From Fibrivirga algicola (GTDB lineage Bacteria; Bacteroidota; Bacteroidia; Cytophagales; Spirosomataceae), in contig NZ_WAEL01000013.1 of the NCBI RefSeq assembly GCF_011742925.1, positions 1 through 64,000 on the forward strand: DNA of 64,000 nucleotides, read 5' to 3'. Positions within the stretch are counted from its first letter, which is position 1. Every line of letters starts with the position of its first letter. Shown piece by piece: positions 6,219 to 15,014 of the stretch. The position numbers were made by a program, and so were the translations under genes. The notes under the pieces were generated by a model. It had not been told where the DNA came from and searched no databases. It was given only the letters and a program-made list of their open reading frames with translations.

Positions 6219-9200
6219 ATGCGTCTGAAGCTTGTTACCCATTCGTTCGCGCTGGTTCGCTCCCCTCTCCTACCCATTGATTCATCACTCAACCAGTTGC
6301 CTCTGACCGAAGAAGAAACCGATCAAGTGCTGTGGAACTGGCTGAACCAGTTGGCAGTGGAACAGGCGTTACAGATTGCTTCTCCCACTCTACACAAGGT
6401 ATGGCTACGCTGGCAGAAACAACCGGCAGTATTGCCAGGTCAGGATGCCCGGCTGGCGTTGTGGCGGTACATCTTGCGGATGAGTAGCCGGAGTACGCCT
6501 TTTGGCATGTTTGCTGGTGTGAGTGTGGCTACAGTTGGTACAGAAACTATCGGTACTGTGGGTAAGGACGTACCTGAGCTGTGTATCCGTCCGGATTCAG
6601 CCTGGCTATCAGCACTGGTTGACCGACTCGTTGAACAACCCCAGATTCGCCTGGCACTTCGCTACAAGGTTAATAACAGCCTGTATCGGTTAGGCACGCA
6701 GCTTCGATATTCAGACTATACCCTACAGGCGGGCCAACGGACCTTCTACATTAACTCCGTAGAGTGTGATGACACAATCGAAGCCGTGCTGAGTTTCGTC
6801 CATGCTTGCGCTGAAGGGGCGCAGGGACGCAGCATCGTGGCTTTCCTTATCGACACTATCAGGGAAGAGCCAGAAGTTGCTCAGGTGCTGGTGGATGAAC
6901 TAATCGATGCCCATATCCTGATTAGTGAATTGGAATCATCGATCACCGGAGATGATACTTTCGGGCAACTACTCCAACGTCTTACTGACATACCTGCAGC
7001 TCAGTCGTTAACATCCGAAATCAGAGTGATTCAGGAGCAGCTACAAAGAGGGACTGTAACCACGCTGGTAACTCATCATACAGAAGAACGGATGCGAAAA
7101 CAGGTCGGTGAAGGCTATACCGAGAAGGGAGTATGCCAGATTGACCTATTTCGACCTACAGAGGAAGTAATACTGAACCAGTCGGTTGTTGAGCAACTTG
7201 GCCAGGAACTATTACAACTGAGTTCCCTACGCAATGACAATCAGTCGCAAGCTCTGTCGTCGTTCGCTCAGCGACTGAACGACCGCTACGGAAGTCAGGC
7301 AGTACCCCTGTTAAAGTCACTTGATCATGAAACCGGCATTGGGTACGGCGATTCAGGGCCTCGGGCTGGTCAGTTGTCGCTATTGAATTCACTGAATGAT
7401 CAAGCTATCCCTGTAGCACCCAAAGCTGACCGTTTGGACGGGTTGCGGCTTGATAAACTAACGGATTTTCTGGAAACAGGACAGTCTATTCAGCTTATTA
7501 CTGATGAAGACCTGAACAAAACGGCACAGTCGGTCCCAGACAAGCCGTTGGCCCGTAGCTGGGCTGTTCTGGGTGAGTTGTATGGAGCCGATGAAACAGC
7601 AATTGACGCTGGCCACTACCAGTTTCTGCTAAAAAGCGTATCAGGCCCTTCTGCGGCTTCTCTAATGGCCCGGTTTGGTAGCCACCACCAGACATTGACC
7701 CATCAGCTCAGGCAACTCACCGATTGGGAGGCTCAACAGTGTTCCAATGACCTACTGGCCGAAATCGCCCATTTACCGGCAGGGCGTATGGGGAACGTAC
7801 TAAGTCGCCCGGCCCTACGGAGGTACGAAATCCCCTACGTTACTCCCTCCTCCGTTGACGACACGTACACAATTGCGCTGGAAGACCTTTGGGTGAGGAC
7901 AATAGATGGAACAACAGTTGAACTCTGGTCTAAGCGGTATAATCAAAGAGTAATGCCGCGTAATACCACTGCCCACAATTACCATCAGTCCGACGATGTG
8001 TACCGATTTCTCACTGACCTGAGCCATCAGGATGAGGGATTCTCGATGCGTTGGTCGTGGGGTATGTTGGACGGTCAGCCCCGGCTGCCACGAATCGTTT
8101 ATAAGCATCTTATTCTGGCAAGAGCGCAGTGGAGCCTCACCCTACGGGAACACTGGCTATCGGCTACAGTGATGGCTGACGACCTTCAGCAATGTCTTTC
8201 GCTTCCCCGGTTGATTACGTTGGTAGAAGGTGACCACGAGCTGCTACTCGACCTGAGTAGTCCACCCTGCCAACAGATATTATTTGCCGAATTGAGCAAG
8301 CGCGACAGCGTTCGCGTTGCTGAGTGGCTTGGTAGTCCGGCGCAGTGCTGGCTCAGCCGTGCCGGGCAGCGGTACTCAAGTGAATTAGTAATTCCATTTG
8401 GGTTGCCGCAGGCTCCGCCCCCACCCCGGCACTCTCCGTTTAGGGTCGACACTACTCAGATACATCGTTCCTTTGGGCCAGGCAGCGAGTGGCTGTACGT
8501 GAAGGTGTACGTCGGCGAGTTAACCGCCAACGATGTGCTGAGACAAGTAGTAGGCCCGATGGTTACGAGAGCGATGGCGGAGCAGTGGATCGACCATTGG
8601 TTTTTTATTCGATATTACGACCCCGAACATCACCTTCGACTCCGTTTTCATGGCTCGGAAAGTACCTATCACCTCATTCTGACGGAACTTACCCGGCAAC
8701 TGGCTCCGTGGCAGGAAATGGGCCTAGTACACTCTACCGTTGTCGATACATACCAACGTGAGTTAGAACGATACGGCCACCTGACTATCCCCCTCACCGA
8801 ACGATTGTTTTGGCGGGATAGTGAATGGAATCTTTTGTGGATTAATCAATTGGCAGCACTCGATGAGGATATGCACTGGTGGGTAGCGTGTGAACGGGCA
8901 GATCAGTTACTTGATGCGTTTGGTCTATCGGCTTCCCAAAAGCAAGAGTTGATAGTACAGCTTCAAGTTCGTTTTCTGAGTGAAAACAAACAGAATCACA
9001 TGTTACGTAAAGAGTTGAACACGCAGTATAGAGCCTGGCAGGAACGTGTTGCTGGTTGTTCATTGCCCGACGTACAATCGGTAGAAGATTGGCGACCACT
9101 TGTCGAGCAGATTCAGCAGATTCGTAGGCAGGACGATGCACAAACTCCTGATTTTACAGAGTTTGTACGGTCAATACTTCATATGCTGTTCAACCGGTTT

Positions 9201-9308
9201 TTCGTGAGTAATCAGCGCATGAGTGAGGGCGTGGTTTACCACTTTTTAGTACGGAGGTACGCGACAGAATTAACCAGAAAGTTTAGTTCTACTACACAAG
9301 TCTACTAA
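6219..9308 (+). CDS. Class I lantibiotic dehydratase (LanB), 1029 aa
   Basis: Predicted tRNA-Glu-dependent dehydratase that glutamylates Ser/Thr of a precursor peptide and eliminates glutamate. The N-terminal domain carries the family signature RMSSRSTPFGMFAG (residues 87-100). The C-terminal thiopeptide/SpaB_C elimination domain starts near residue 755 (WLYVKVYVGE) and includes WFFIRYYDPEHHLRLRF. Full length and both domains in one chain distinguish it from split enzymes and from PEARL-type ligases that lack the elimination domain. The ATG at 6219 follows a hairpin. No cyclase, protease or transporter was found in the window, so either ring closure is spontaneous or uses host enzymes, or the product is only dehydrated. 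Confidence 0.93.
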   Translation: MRLKLVTHSFALVRSPLLPIDSSLNQLPLTEEETDQVLWNWLNQLAVEQALQIASPTLHKVWLRWQKQPAVLPGQDARLALWRYILRMSSRSTPFGMFAGVSVATVGTETIGTVGKDVPELCIRPDSAWLSALVDRLVEQPQIRLALRYKVNNSLYRLGTQLRYSDYTLQAGQRTFYINSVECDDTIEAVLSFVHACAEGAQGRSIVAFLIDTIREEPEVAQVLVDELIDAHILISELESSITGDDTFGQLLQRLTDIPAAQSLTSEIRVIQEQLQRGTVTTLVTHHTEERMRKQVGEGYTEKGVCQIDLFRPTEEVILNQSVVEQLGQELLQLSSLRNDNQSQALSSFAQRLNDRYGSQAVPLLKSLDHETGIGYGDSGPRAGQLSLLNSLNDQAIPVAPKADRLDGLRLDKLTDFLETGQSIQLITDEDLNKTAQSVPDKPLARSWAVLGELYGADETAIDAGHYQFLLKSVSGPSAASLMARFGSHHQTLTHQLRQLTDWEAQQCSNDLLAEIAHLPAGRMGNVLSRPALRRYEIPYVTPSSVDDTYTIALEDLWVRTIDGTTVELWSKRYNQRVMPRNTTAHNYHQSDDVYRFLTDLSHQDEGFSMRWSWGMLDGQPRLPRIVYKHLILARAQWSLTLREHWLSATVMADDLQQCLSLPRLITLVEGDHELLLDLSSPPCQQILFAELSKRDSVRVAEWLGSPAQCWLSRAGQRYSSELVIPFGLPQAPPPPRHSPFRVDTTQIHRSFGPGSEWLYVKVYVGELTANDVLRQVVGPMVTRAMAEQWIDHWFFIRYYDPEHHLRLRFHGSESTYHLILTELTRQLAPWQEMGLVHSTVVDTYQRELERYGHLTIPLTERLFWRDSEWNLLWINQLAALDEDMHWWVACERADQLLDAFGLSASQKQELIVQLQVRFLSENKQNHMLRKELNTQYRAWQERVAGCSLPDVQSVEDWRPLVEQIQQIRRQDDAQTPDFTEFVRSILHMLFNRFFVSNQRMSEGVVYHFLVRRYATELTRKFSSTTQVY

Positions 9309-9323
9309 ATAATCACTCACCAG

Positions 9324-9358
9324 AAAAGCCACGCTCATTGATTCTGAACGTTGCTTTT
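9324..9358 (+). terminator. Terminator after lanB
   Basis: AAAAGC-C-ACG (9324-9333) pairs with CGT-T-GCTTTT (9349-9358), with one mismatch and a 15-nt loop, running into TTTTT. It lies 16 bases after the lanB stop and is the likely end of the plus-strand unit. Confidence 0.5.
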
Positions 9359-9393
9359 TCGAGCTACCAGGTGTGCTGTTTTGATCACCTGAT

Positions 9394-10644
9394 TTACACA
9401 GACCGCGCTATTTTCTCCAATACCCGGTGGCTGTCCCCAAACTTGCACAGCGCGTCGCAATGGGTACGTAGCTCCGACATCAGTATATAGCGGATCGGTG
9501 TATTTGTCTGTCTGATGGAAGGACGAGTTAGCTGCATCTCAACTTCTTTGCGTCGGCTGTCGGGAACGACTAAATACAACGCCGTAGCGTGGTCGGGTAG
9601 GGAGCAGGTTAAATCGGTCAGGCGCAGGATACCCGAGTAGATCGACGTACTTTTCTCTACCTCGAAGGCGCAGATGATACGTCCTGTTCCTTTCTCTAAC
9701 CACACAATATCAATCAGACTGATGGTTTGGGCGGTTTCGGGCGCAACGGGGAGCTTAGGTAAGTTGGGCAGGCTCAGAAACGAAAACGAATGGCCGTTGT
9801 ATTGTCGGGACATATCGTTTCGGGCAGCCGCGACATCGTACCCTAATGCCCGCCCAATGGTCAGCAGGTGATACTGCATCTCGCTGTGCGTTTGCTCCTC
9901 CTGTTGTTCATTGACGATTTCCTTGTGACGCTTAGATAGTTGTTTTTCGACTTTTTCGCGCTCAACAACGGGTTGGTCAGCTAGACCTGGCACCAGTACA
10001 TTGCCAGCTCCAATCTCGAATAACAGGCCCGCCAACGCGCCTAAGTCATTCGATAAAACGTGCCGGTATTCAGTATTTACCGCCATCATCTTGTCCCGAA
10101 TAGCTAAATACTCCGACCACGACCCCAACTTACGTCGCTCGTTGAAGAGTCGGTTGTACCCGTTGATGATGGCCGTATTAAAGGGCGGTACCCAGGTCGG
10201 ATGCAGGAAGTAGAGGATGTTGGCTACGGCAGGCCCTAAGCCCTTTATCTTGTACGCATCAAGCCGTTTTATCTCGTTCACAACCGTTTCGGGCTTAGTC
10301 GCCTTCAGGCAGCATTCCAGAAACTGGCCGAAGTACCGCTTATGGTCCTGATTCTCGTAAATATCCGGGATGCGTAGCTTCGGCTTCCAGTAAAACGGAT
10401 GGGATGCTCCCTCAAATAGTTGCTTCTGCTCGGTGATGCAACTCAGCACAAATTCGAGTGAACTACCCTTGAAGTCGTTTGGAAAGGAACCGTCTTTGAT
10501 ATCGCTGACAACCTGCGACACCCCACGCCGGATAGAACGGAACGCTTTCAGGCGGTCTTCATTGTGGAGAAACCAGCTTTGATACGTCAGGTCAGGATTC
10601 TGTTTGTACTCGTCAATCAGGCCAGTTAGAGAAGAAGCAGGCAT
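9394..10644 (-). CDS. HhH plus PD-(D/E)XK-like nuclease, orphan, 416 aa
   Basis: Two regions can be seen. Residues about 132-150 (IKGLGPAVANILYFLHP) read as a helix-hairpin-helix DNA-binding motif. Near the C-terminus, IDIVWL (Asp 312) and ICAFEVEKS (Glu 328 and Glu 330) match the spacing of a PD-(D/E)XK nuclease core, followed by STSIYSGILRLTDL, a pattern seen in restriction-endonuclease-like proteins. A charged helical linker (about 225-260) separates the halves. The ATG at 10644 is preferred over TTG at 10656. No methyltransferase or other restriction partner is next to it. The nuclease call is by motif; the biological role (defence, restriction, repair) is unknown. Confidence 0.6.
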   Translation of the reverse strand: MPASSLTGLIDEYKQNPDLTYQSWFLHNEDRLKAFRSIRRGVSQVVSDIKDGSFPNDFKGSSLEFVLSCITEQKQLFEGASHPFYWKPKLRIPDIYENQDHKRYFGQFLECCLKATKPETVVNEIKRLDAYKIKGLGPAVANILYFLHPTWVPPFNTAIINGYNRLFNERRKLGSWSEYLAIRDKMMAVNTEYRHVLSNDLGALAGLLFEIGAGNVLVPGLADQPVVEREKVEKQLSKRHKEIVNEQQEEQTHSEMQYHLLTIGRALGYDVAAARNDMSRQYNGHSFSFLSLPNLPKLPVAPETAQTISLIDIVWLEKGTGRIICAFEVEKSTSIYSGILRLTDLTCSLPDHATALYLVVPDSRRKEVEMQLTRPSIRQTNTPIRYILMSELRTHCDALCKFGDSHRVLEKIARSV

Positions 10645-10831
10645 AGAGAGGATCAATGAGCCATTAATAAATGGCTAAGTTGAACAATGTACACCGATTT
10701 GCCAAGCCGTCGTTGACAACAGATGCTGTCGACCACCCTAAAAATTCTGTAATCCCATAGGGGTAATCTTGTAATAACCAGTCTGGGTAGTCGGCGGTTA
10801 ATCAATGACGCAGTAAGCGTACTCAACGTAT

Positions 10832-11455
10832 ATGAAAAATTCAATTCAACGGGCAACGTCTGTCTTGTTCCTGGCAGGGATCATGCTGGCTTGCGACACC
10901 AAAGAAGGCCTACAGCCGCAGGCCCATGATGCCAATGTGTATCAACAAATCAACCATCGCATGATGGCAGAGATGGACAAAATGGTGGATACTAATGACC
11001 CTGACCACGATTTCTCGATGATGATGCGGATGCATCATCAGGGGGCCATTGATATGTCGAATGAAGAACTTAAATCAGGCGATAACCAGGCTATGAAGAC
11101 GATGGCGGAACAGGTAATCACCGCCCAAACTTCGGAAATCAGCCAGTTTAGTCAATTCCTACAGGCGCACACACCAGTTCCCATTGCGGCCGGTCCAACG
11201 TACAATGCAGAAGAAATGGAGTCGATGATGAAAATGATGCGGGCGCAGGATGTCCGTATCCTTACGGGTGATTCTGATGTGGACTATGCCCAGCTTTTGA
11301 TCGATCATCATCAGAGTGCCCTGGAAATGGCAATGTCAGAGCTTAAATACGGTGATGATGCCCAGATCCGGCAAATGGCCACGAAGATCATCGAGGACCA
11401 GAAGAAAGAAATTGGTATGCTGCAAGACTGGCTGAAAACCAACAAAAATTACTAA
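10832..11455 (+). CDS. DUF305 metal-binding lipoprotein, 207 aa
   Basis: Periplasmic or surface protein with a lipobox-like N-terminus (GIMLACDTK), so probably lipid-anchored. It holds two ferritin-like helical DUF305 units, each with the signature DHDFSMMMRMHHQGAIDM or DVDYAQLLIDHHQSALEM. The His and Met pairs suit copper or silver binding. DUF305 proteins such as CopM occur in copper resistance. It is followed after 47 bases by a second DUF305 gene. A weak hairpin (GCCAG 11466-11470, CTGGC 11479-11483) lies between them. This opens the copper island. Confidence 0.9.
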   Translation: MKNSIQRATSVLFLAGIMLACDTKEGLQPQAHDANVYQQINHRMMAEMDKMVDTNDPDHDFSMMMRMHHQGAIDMSNEELKSGDNQAMKTMAEQVITAQTSEISQFSQFLQAHTPVPIAAGPTYNAEEMESMMKMMRAQDVRILTGDSDVDYAQLLIDHHQSALEMAMSELKYGDDAQIRQMATKIIEDQKKEIGMLQDWLKTNKNY

Positions 11456-11502
11456 TTGCTAATCTGCCAGTGTTTACGCTGGCCTAATCAACGTTTCCCT
11501 TT

Positions 11503-12093
11503 ATGAAAACTAATTCGTTTCAGATGGTGGCAATTGGTGTAGCCATGTATTTAGCGCAGGCATCTATTGCGCAAACCGGGCAGATGTCGGCCAGCAATGC
11601 CATGATGAAGTCTATGCAATCGGGCATGACCAAGATGATGGGCATGAAAATGACGGGCGATCCCGATCATGATTTCGCTATGATGCTCAAAATGCATCAC
11701 CAGTCGGCCGTCGATATGGCCGACCTGGAAACTAAGCAGGGGACTAACGCGCAAGTAAAGGCATTAGCAACCCGGATCAAGGCTACCAACCAGATTGAGA
11801 TTAAGGAACTTGATCAGTTCCTGAGCAGCCATAAACCCATGCCGTCGTCGTCAACGTTGGGGAAAACGGGCATGGAGATTATGCACAGTGGTAAACACTC
11901 CATGAACGGCAAAACCGACCACGACTTCGCCAGTATGATGGCGCAGCACCATCAACAGGGTGTAGATATGGCTCGGGCGTTCCTGAAAGAAGGAAAAACG
12001 GCAACCATGAAGAAGATGGCTAACAAGGTCATCAACCAACAAACGAAGGAGATTGGCGAGTTGAAAAAGCTGGAGACCAGTCTGAAAGGGTAA
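11503..12093 (+). CDS. DUF305 metal-binding secreted protein, 196 aa
   Basis: Signal peptide at residues 1-23 (VAIGVAMYLAQASIAQT, cleavage near AQ), then a Met-rich stretch (MMKSMQSGMTKMMGMKM) and two DUF305 units (DHDFAMMLKMHHQSAVDM; DHDFASMMAQHHQQGVDM). Likely a soluble periplasmic copper or silver buffer, paralogous to the upstream protein but without a lipobox. It ends at a strong bidirectional terminator shared with the convergent multicopper oxidase gene. Confidence 0.9.
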   Translation: MKTNSFQMVAIGVAMYLAQASIAQTGQMSASNAMMKSMQSGMTKMMGMKMTGDPDHDFAMMLKMHHQSAVDMADLETKQGTNAQVKALATRIKATNQIEIKELDQFLSSHKPMPSSSTLGKTGMEIMHSGKHSMNGKTDHDFASMMAQHHQQGVDMARAFLKEGKTATMKKMANKVINQQTKEIGELKKLETSLKG

Positions 12094-12108
12094 TTAAACT
12101 AATTGCTA

Positions 12109-12154
12109 CAGAAGCGACCCGCTTAGTCTATTCAGATTGAGCGGGTCGCTTCTG
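12109..12154. terminator. Bidirectional terminator between DUF305 and multicopper oxidase
   Basis: CAGAAGCGACCCGCT (12109-12123) and AGCGGGTCGCTTCTG (12140-12154) form a perfect 15-bp stem with a 16-nt loop, followed by CTTTTA. It sits between convergent genes and can serve both strands. Confidence 0.8.
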
Positions 12155-12164
12155 CTTTTACTGA

Positions 12165-14903
12165 TTAGAAATTATAGCCCAGTCCGCCCCCAGCCGTTTG
12201 ATAACGGGTGTCGTAGTCGGTATGAATAAACAGGTTTTTGGTGACGGTGTATTGCAGTTCAATGTGCGCCCGCACGTAGCCGCCCACCAGCCATTGCGTT
12301 TGATACTGAAAATCTAACCGGGGAAACAACATTTGTTGGCCACTAAGCTGAAAGCGGACGTTGCCCCGTATGTCAAGTTTCACCTCGGACTGAATCAAAA
12401 ACGGCAGCATGTACCGAATACCCGCCACAGCCCGAACAATACGCCGGTCACCTATTGGAAGGCTACCGTCCTGGGAACGTACCCGGCGCAGAAATTCTTC
12501 GTTACCCCCGTCGATACCGGCAAAAACGCGGAACCAGTCGCCAAAATATCGCTCGTAGTCCAGGTCGAACTCGAACCGATTCGTGCGCCAGTCGTGGTCG
12601 CCACCCGCGACGATAGCGTTTTTGTTGTTGGAGACGTTGACACTGAAATAGTTGATGGGATAACCGGGCTGTAGGTAGCCCCAGACAAACGGTTGATTGT
12701 CGCGCATATCGCGCAGGTGTAGCTTTTGAATAGCCGCGATTGATGAATCCGGTTTGTCGCCATAACTGACCACGCGGGCCATCCCGCTGAGCATGTGATA
12801 GAGCAGGTGACAGTGAAAAAACCAGTCTTTATCGTCGTCGGCCATAAACTCGATGGTGACGCTCTCCATTGGTGACACGTTCACCGTATGCTTGAGGGGC
12901 GAGTACTGCCCTTGCCCGTTCAGAACCCTGAAGTAATGCCCGTGCAGGTGGATGGGGTGCATCATCATGGTGTTGTTCATCATGCGGATACGCACGATTT
13001 CACCCCGCCGTATCTGGATCATGTCTGCCCGTGACAGGGGTTGCCCGTTGAAGCCCCAAATGTAGCGGAACATATTCCCCGTCAGGGTCAGCGGGATTTC
13101 CCGAATCGGGCGGCTGGTAGGAAACACGATGGGTTCGGGCGATTTGAGAATGCTGTAGTCGATGGTGCTCTGCTCGTCCATCATACTCATGCCTCGGTCC
13201 GACCGGTCCGCCGACGCGGCATCGGCCATGCCGCCGTGATCCATACCCTGCATTCCTGCCCCATTACCAGACATGTTATCCATATTCATCTGGCTGTGGT
13301 CCATTTCTGCCATGTCATCCGGCTTTTTGCTGTCTGTTTTCTTAGCGGGTACTGAATCCATTTTCATGTTCATGCCACTGTGGTCCATTCCAGCCATTGA
13401 GCCAGCCGCTTTCATTGGCTTAGTGGCCTTTTTTGTCGAAGCCGACTTCTTTGCTGACGGCTTTTGACCCATATCCATCTGGCTATGATCCATGCCTCGG
13501 TCCGACGTTTCGGCCATCGAATCGAACTTTTTAGACGTAGCGGGTGCCGGTTTTGCTGGTTTGGTCTGTCCCATATCCATCTTACTATGATCCATTTGGT
13601 CCACAGCAGACTCCGCTTTACCGGATTTGGAACCCATGCCAGGCATGTCGTGCATCATGGGGCCGTTCATGTCCATATTAGCCTGGGCGGTCGTATCGGT
13701 TTTCCCCATGTTCATCGTACCCATGCCCATGCTTCCCATCCGGCTCATATTGGCCGTTAACTTGTAGAGGTCAGGGCGGGGAATGGCTGGGGCGTATTTT
13801 GCCAGACCGCTGCCTAGCAGTGCCGTTGCGTAGCCCGATCCGTCCTGAGCCGAAGCCCGCACTTCAAAGGCACCTCCCTGAGGAACAGTGACTATAAAAT
13901 CGTAGGTCTCTGCAATAGCGATCAGCCGCCGGTCAACCTCCACAGGTTGAACATCGAGGCCATCGGCGGAAATCAGTTTCATGGCACCACCTGCATAATT
14001 AACATGAAAGTACGTAGATGCACTGGCGTTAATAACCCGCAACCGTACCGTTTGACCAGCCTTAATTTCCGGGTAGCGAACGGTATCTTTCCCGTTAATG
14101 AGAAACCGATCATAATACACATCCGAAATATCCATCGGGGCCATTTTCATCATCGACTGTCGCAAGTACGCCCCCACCGCTCTGTGTTGAATAATACGGT
14201 TGAGCGATTGGACATTGCCTTTTTTGATGGAGTACCACTCGTTGCGCCGTTTCAGGTTCTTTAGAATGTAAGCCGGATTCTCATCCGTCCAATCCGATAG
14301 CAACAGCACCAAATCATGATCTACTTTATAAGTAGGCTTTTGGGGCTGGATGGCGATAGAGCCGTATACCCCAACCTGCTCCTGATAGCGGGTATGGGAA
14401 TGGAACCAGTACGTACCTGACTGGACCAGTGGGTATTCAAACGTGTAGGTGCTGCCCGCGTGAATGGGCGGTGTATTCAGGTACGAAACACCATCTTGTT
14501 TGTTAGGCAGCAAGAGGCCGTGCCAGTGCAGGGAGGTTTCTGTTTTTAACTTGTTGTGTACCCGAATCACGGCCACGTCGCCTTCCGTAAACCGCATCGT
14601 CGGGCCGGGTATGCCTCCATTGATGGTCATGGCCTGCTTTGACTTGCCCGTAATGTTGACTGCCTGCTCATCAATCGTCAGGTCATACTCGACCCGCTTG
14701 CCGGTGGGTTTTACGCGGGCAAGTGCCTGTGGGCGGGACACCGGCAGTGACGTGTTGACCCGTGGGAAATTCGAATTCGACTTGTCGGGGCTATACGGCT
14801 GCTCAACCGGTTGGTTGGTCGTACCGGATGTGTGCTGCAGATGTTGCGCGTATCCGGTACTCCAAAGCAGGAGATTGACAGCCGTAAATAAGATATTTTT
14901 CAT
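12165..14903 (-). CDS. Multicopper oxidase CopA fused to a CopB-like barrel, 912 aa
   Basis: Predicted periplasmic cuprous oxidase with an extra C-terminal domain. A signal peptide is followed by cupredoxin domains with copper motifs HWHG and HSH near residue 130-170, and HPIHLHGH plus FHCHLLYHMLSGM (type 1, 2 and 3 ligands) near residues 665-715. Between them (about residues 395-590) is a Met/His/Lys-rich low-complexity insert made of repeated MDHSQMDMGQ-like units. After the oxidase, residues about 740-912 (FEFDLDYERYF, then IHTDYDTRYQTAGGGLGYNF) match CopB outer-membrane proteins and end in aromatic Phe, as beta-barrels do. In many bacteria CopA and CopB are separate. The ATG at 14903 is preferred to ATG 14915. 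Confidence 0.9.
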   Translation of the reverse strand: MKNILFTAVNLLLWSTGYAQHLQHTSGTTNQPVEQPYSPDKSNSNFPRVNTSLPVSRPQALARVKPTGKRVEYDLTIDEQAVNITGKSKQAMTINGGIPGPTMRFTEGDVAVIRVHNKLKTETSLHWHGLLLPNKQDGVSYLNTPPIHAGSTYTFEYPLVQSGTYWFHSHTRYQEQVGVYGSIAIQPQKPTYKVDHDLVLLLSDWTDENPAYILKNLKRRNEWYSIKKGNVQSLNRIIQHRAVGAYLRQSMMKMAPMDISDVYYDRFLINGKDTVRYPEIKAGQTVRLRVINASASTYFHVNYAGGAMKLISADGLDVQPVEVDRRLIAIAETYDFIVTVPQGGAFEVRASAQDGSGYATALLGSGLAKYAPAIPRPDLYKLTANMSRMGSMGMGTMNMGKTDTTAQANMDMNGPMMHDMPGMGSKSGKAESAVDQMDHSKMDMGQTKPAKPAPATSKKFDSMAETSDRGMDHSQMDMGQKPSAKKSASTKKATKPMKAAGSMAGMDHSGMNMKMDSVPAKKTDSKKPDDMAEMDHSQMNMDNMSGNGAGMQGMDHGGMADAASADRSDRGMSMMDEQSTIDYSILKSPEPIVFPTSRPIREIPLTLTGNMFRYIWGFNGQPLSRADMIQIRRGEIVRIRMMNNTMMMHPIHLHGHYFRVLNGQGQYSPLKHTVNVSPMESVTIEFMADDDKDWFFHCHLLYHMLSGMARVVSYGDKPDSSIAAIQKLHLRDMRDNQPFVWGYLQPGYPINYFSVNVSNNKNAIVAGGDHDWRTNRFEFDLDYERYFGDWFRVFAGIDGGNEEFLRRVRSQDGSLPIGDRRIVRAVAGIRYMLPFLIQSEVKLDIRGNVRFQLSGQQMLFPRLDFQYQTQWLVGGYVRAHIELQYTVTKNLFIHTDYDTRYQTAGGGLGYNF
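13180..13740 (-). repeat. Met/His-rich repeat-coding stretch inside the multicopper oxidase
   Basis: Imperfect repeats encode units such as MDHSQMDMGQ, MDHSGMNMKMD and MDHSQMNMDN, separated by Lys/Ala/Pro-rich spacers. The stretch encodes a flexible copper-binding linker between the cupredoxin domains. The repetition makes a long plus-strand open frame with no stops, which is not a gene. Confidence 0.75.
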
Positions 14904-14932
14904 TGTTGGACGCATTGTATCTATACTAAAAA

Positions 14933-14962
14933 AAGCGGCTTTACCAGACGGGAGAGCCGCTT
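14933..14962 (-). terminator. Terminator downstream of the DUF305 membrane protein gene
   Basis: AAGCGGCT (14933-14940) and AGCCGCTT (14955-14962) form an 8-bp stem. Read on the minus strand the stem is followed by a run of seven T. It ends the transcript of the gene at 15015-15545 and separates it from the multicopper oxidase gene. Confidence 0.8.
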
Positions 14963-15014
14963 ATCGTATTGGGTTGAGGTGGTTTTAAACCGTTTGGAGG
15001 TCTTGACAAAGCGG

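Noticed and set aside
10653-10856. Minus-strand frame of 67 codons before the DUF305 gene
   Set aside because: It covers the promoter region and the first codons of the plus-strand gene and has no protein-like pattern.
13180-13740. Possible CRISPR-like or tandem repeat array
   Set aside because: The repeats are in-frame protein repeats of unequal size (MDHSQMDMGQ-like), without regular spacers.
13041-13760. Several plus-strand frames with many His and Ile
   Set aside because: Antisense to the Met/His-rich insert of the multicopper oxidase; repeated ATG/CAT codons remove stops on the other strand.
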